DNA from: an uncultured Olsenella sp.
Lineage (GTDB): Bacteria > Actinomycetota > Coriobacteriia > Coriobacteriales > Atopobiaceae
Length of the DNA: 14,637 nt
Direction: 5' to 3'
NCBI GenBank assembly: GCA_900548775.1
Contig: URLM01000046.1
Span: forward strand, 1 to 14,637
A program made the translations under genes and the position numbers. Shown piece by piece: positions 14,376 through 14,637 of the stretch; positions within the stretch are counted from its first letter, which is position 1; each line of letters starts with the position of its first letter. The notes beneath the pieces were generated by a model. That model saw only the letters and a program-made list of their open reading frames with translations, ran no database searches and was not told the origin of the DNA.

Positions 14376-14637
14376 ATGCTCACCAGAAGGAACTTCATTG
14401 GCGCCGGCCTCGCCGCACTTGCCGCAACCACCCTCGCTGCCTGCGGGAACTCCGGTTCCAGCTCGTCTTTCAGTAGCTCTTCCGCCAGCGACTCGGCGCA
14501 GAGCCAGACGCTCACAGTTGCCGCGTCCCCCTCGCCCCACGCAGAGATCCTCAACAACTTTGCCGCGCCCAAGCTCAAGGACCAGGGCATCGACCTCCAG
14601 ACCAAGGAGTACACCGACTACATCATCCCCAACCAGG
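14376..14637 (+). CDS. metQ: Methionine-binding lipoprotein (MetQ/NlpA family), N-terminal 87 residues, truncated by window edge
   Basis: This is the extracytoplasmic substrate-binding lipoprotein of the importer. It starts MLTRRNFIGAG, with a paired-arginine signal region, and a lipobox LAAC gives lipidated Cys23. A Ser-rich linker follows, then LTVAASPSPHAEIL and KEYTDYIIPNQ, typical opening segments of MetQ. The ATG at 14376 has AGAAAGGA seven bases upstream. The 75 bases between metI and this gene contain a T6 tract (14349 onward) and a weak imperfect stem, possibly tuning expression of the binding protein. Confidence 0.92.
   Translation, partial: MLTRRNFIGAGLAALAATTLAACGNSGSSSSFSSSSASDSAQSQTLTVAASPSPHAEILNNFAAPKLKDQGIDLQTKEYTDYIIPNQ

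Overview
This is a GC-rich window with actinobacterial habits: a leaderless-type small ORF, TTG starts, a twin-arginine lipoprotein, an Ala/Pro-rich DnaX tail, and GHKL/LytTR two-component pairs. My best guess is a gut or oral member of Coriobacteriia (Olsenella/Atopobium/Collinsella-like). This rests on family knowledge, not on any search.

Layout. (1) 1-1414, minus: the N-terminal part of dnaX (DNA polymerase III gamma/tau), running off the left edge, with a likely -10 box at 1446-1451. (2) 1587-1936: repeat array A, an imperfect tandem array of hairpin units with an exact 61-bp period. Its last hairpin contains the stop codon of the next gene. (3) 4004-1918, minus: a LytTR response regulator and GHKL histidine kinase operon. 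(4) 6620-4113, minus: a GH3 glycosidase exported as a Tat lipoprotein, followed by a strong terminator at 4067-4099. (5) 6810-7130: repeat array B, the same 61-bp element. Its first 108 bases match array A at 106 positions. (6) 10341-7219, minus: a second GH3 enzyme with permuted domain order and a membrane anchor at each end. (7) 10342-10486: a divergent regulatory region. (8) 10487-12600, plus: a second, paralogous LytTR/GHKL operon. (9) 12655-14637, plus: a promoter, a Met-containing putative leader peptide, alternative RNA hairpins, then metN-metI-metQ (methionine ABC importer), with metQ cut by the right edge.

How it fits together. Two cell-surface GH3 enzymes are bracketed by two closely related membrane-sensor/LytTR systems pointing outward. 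The simplest reading is a sugar- or glycoconjugate-responsive locus in which each sensor pair controls a neighbouring surface glycosidase, but substrate, ligand and operators are not visible in the sequence. The methionine importer is a separate unit that appears to be controlled in its own 5' leader.

The least explained items are the paired 61-bp hairpin arrays, the mirrored duplicated sensor/GH3 layout, and the metN leader.
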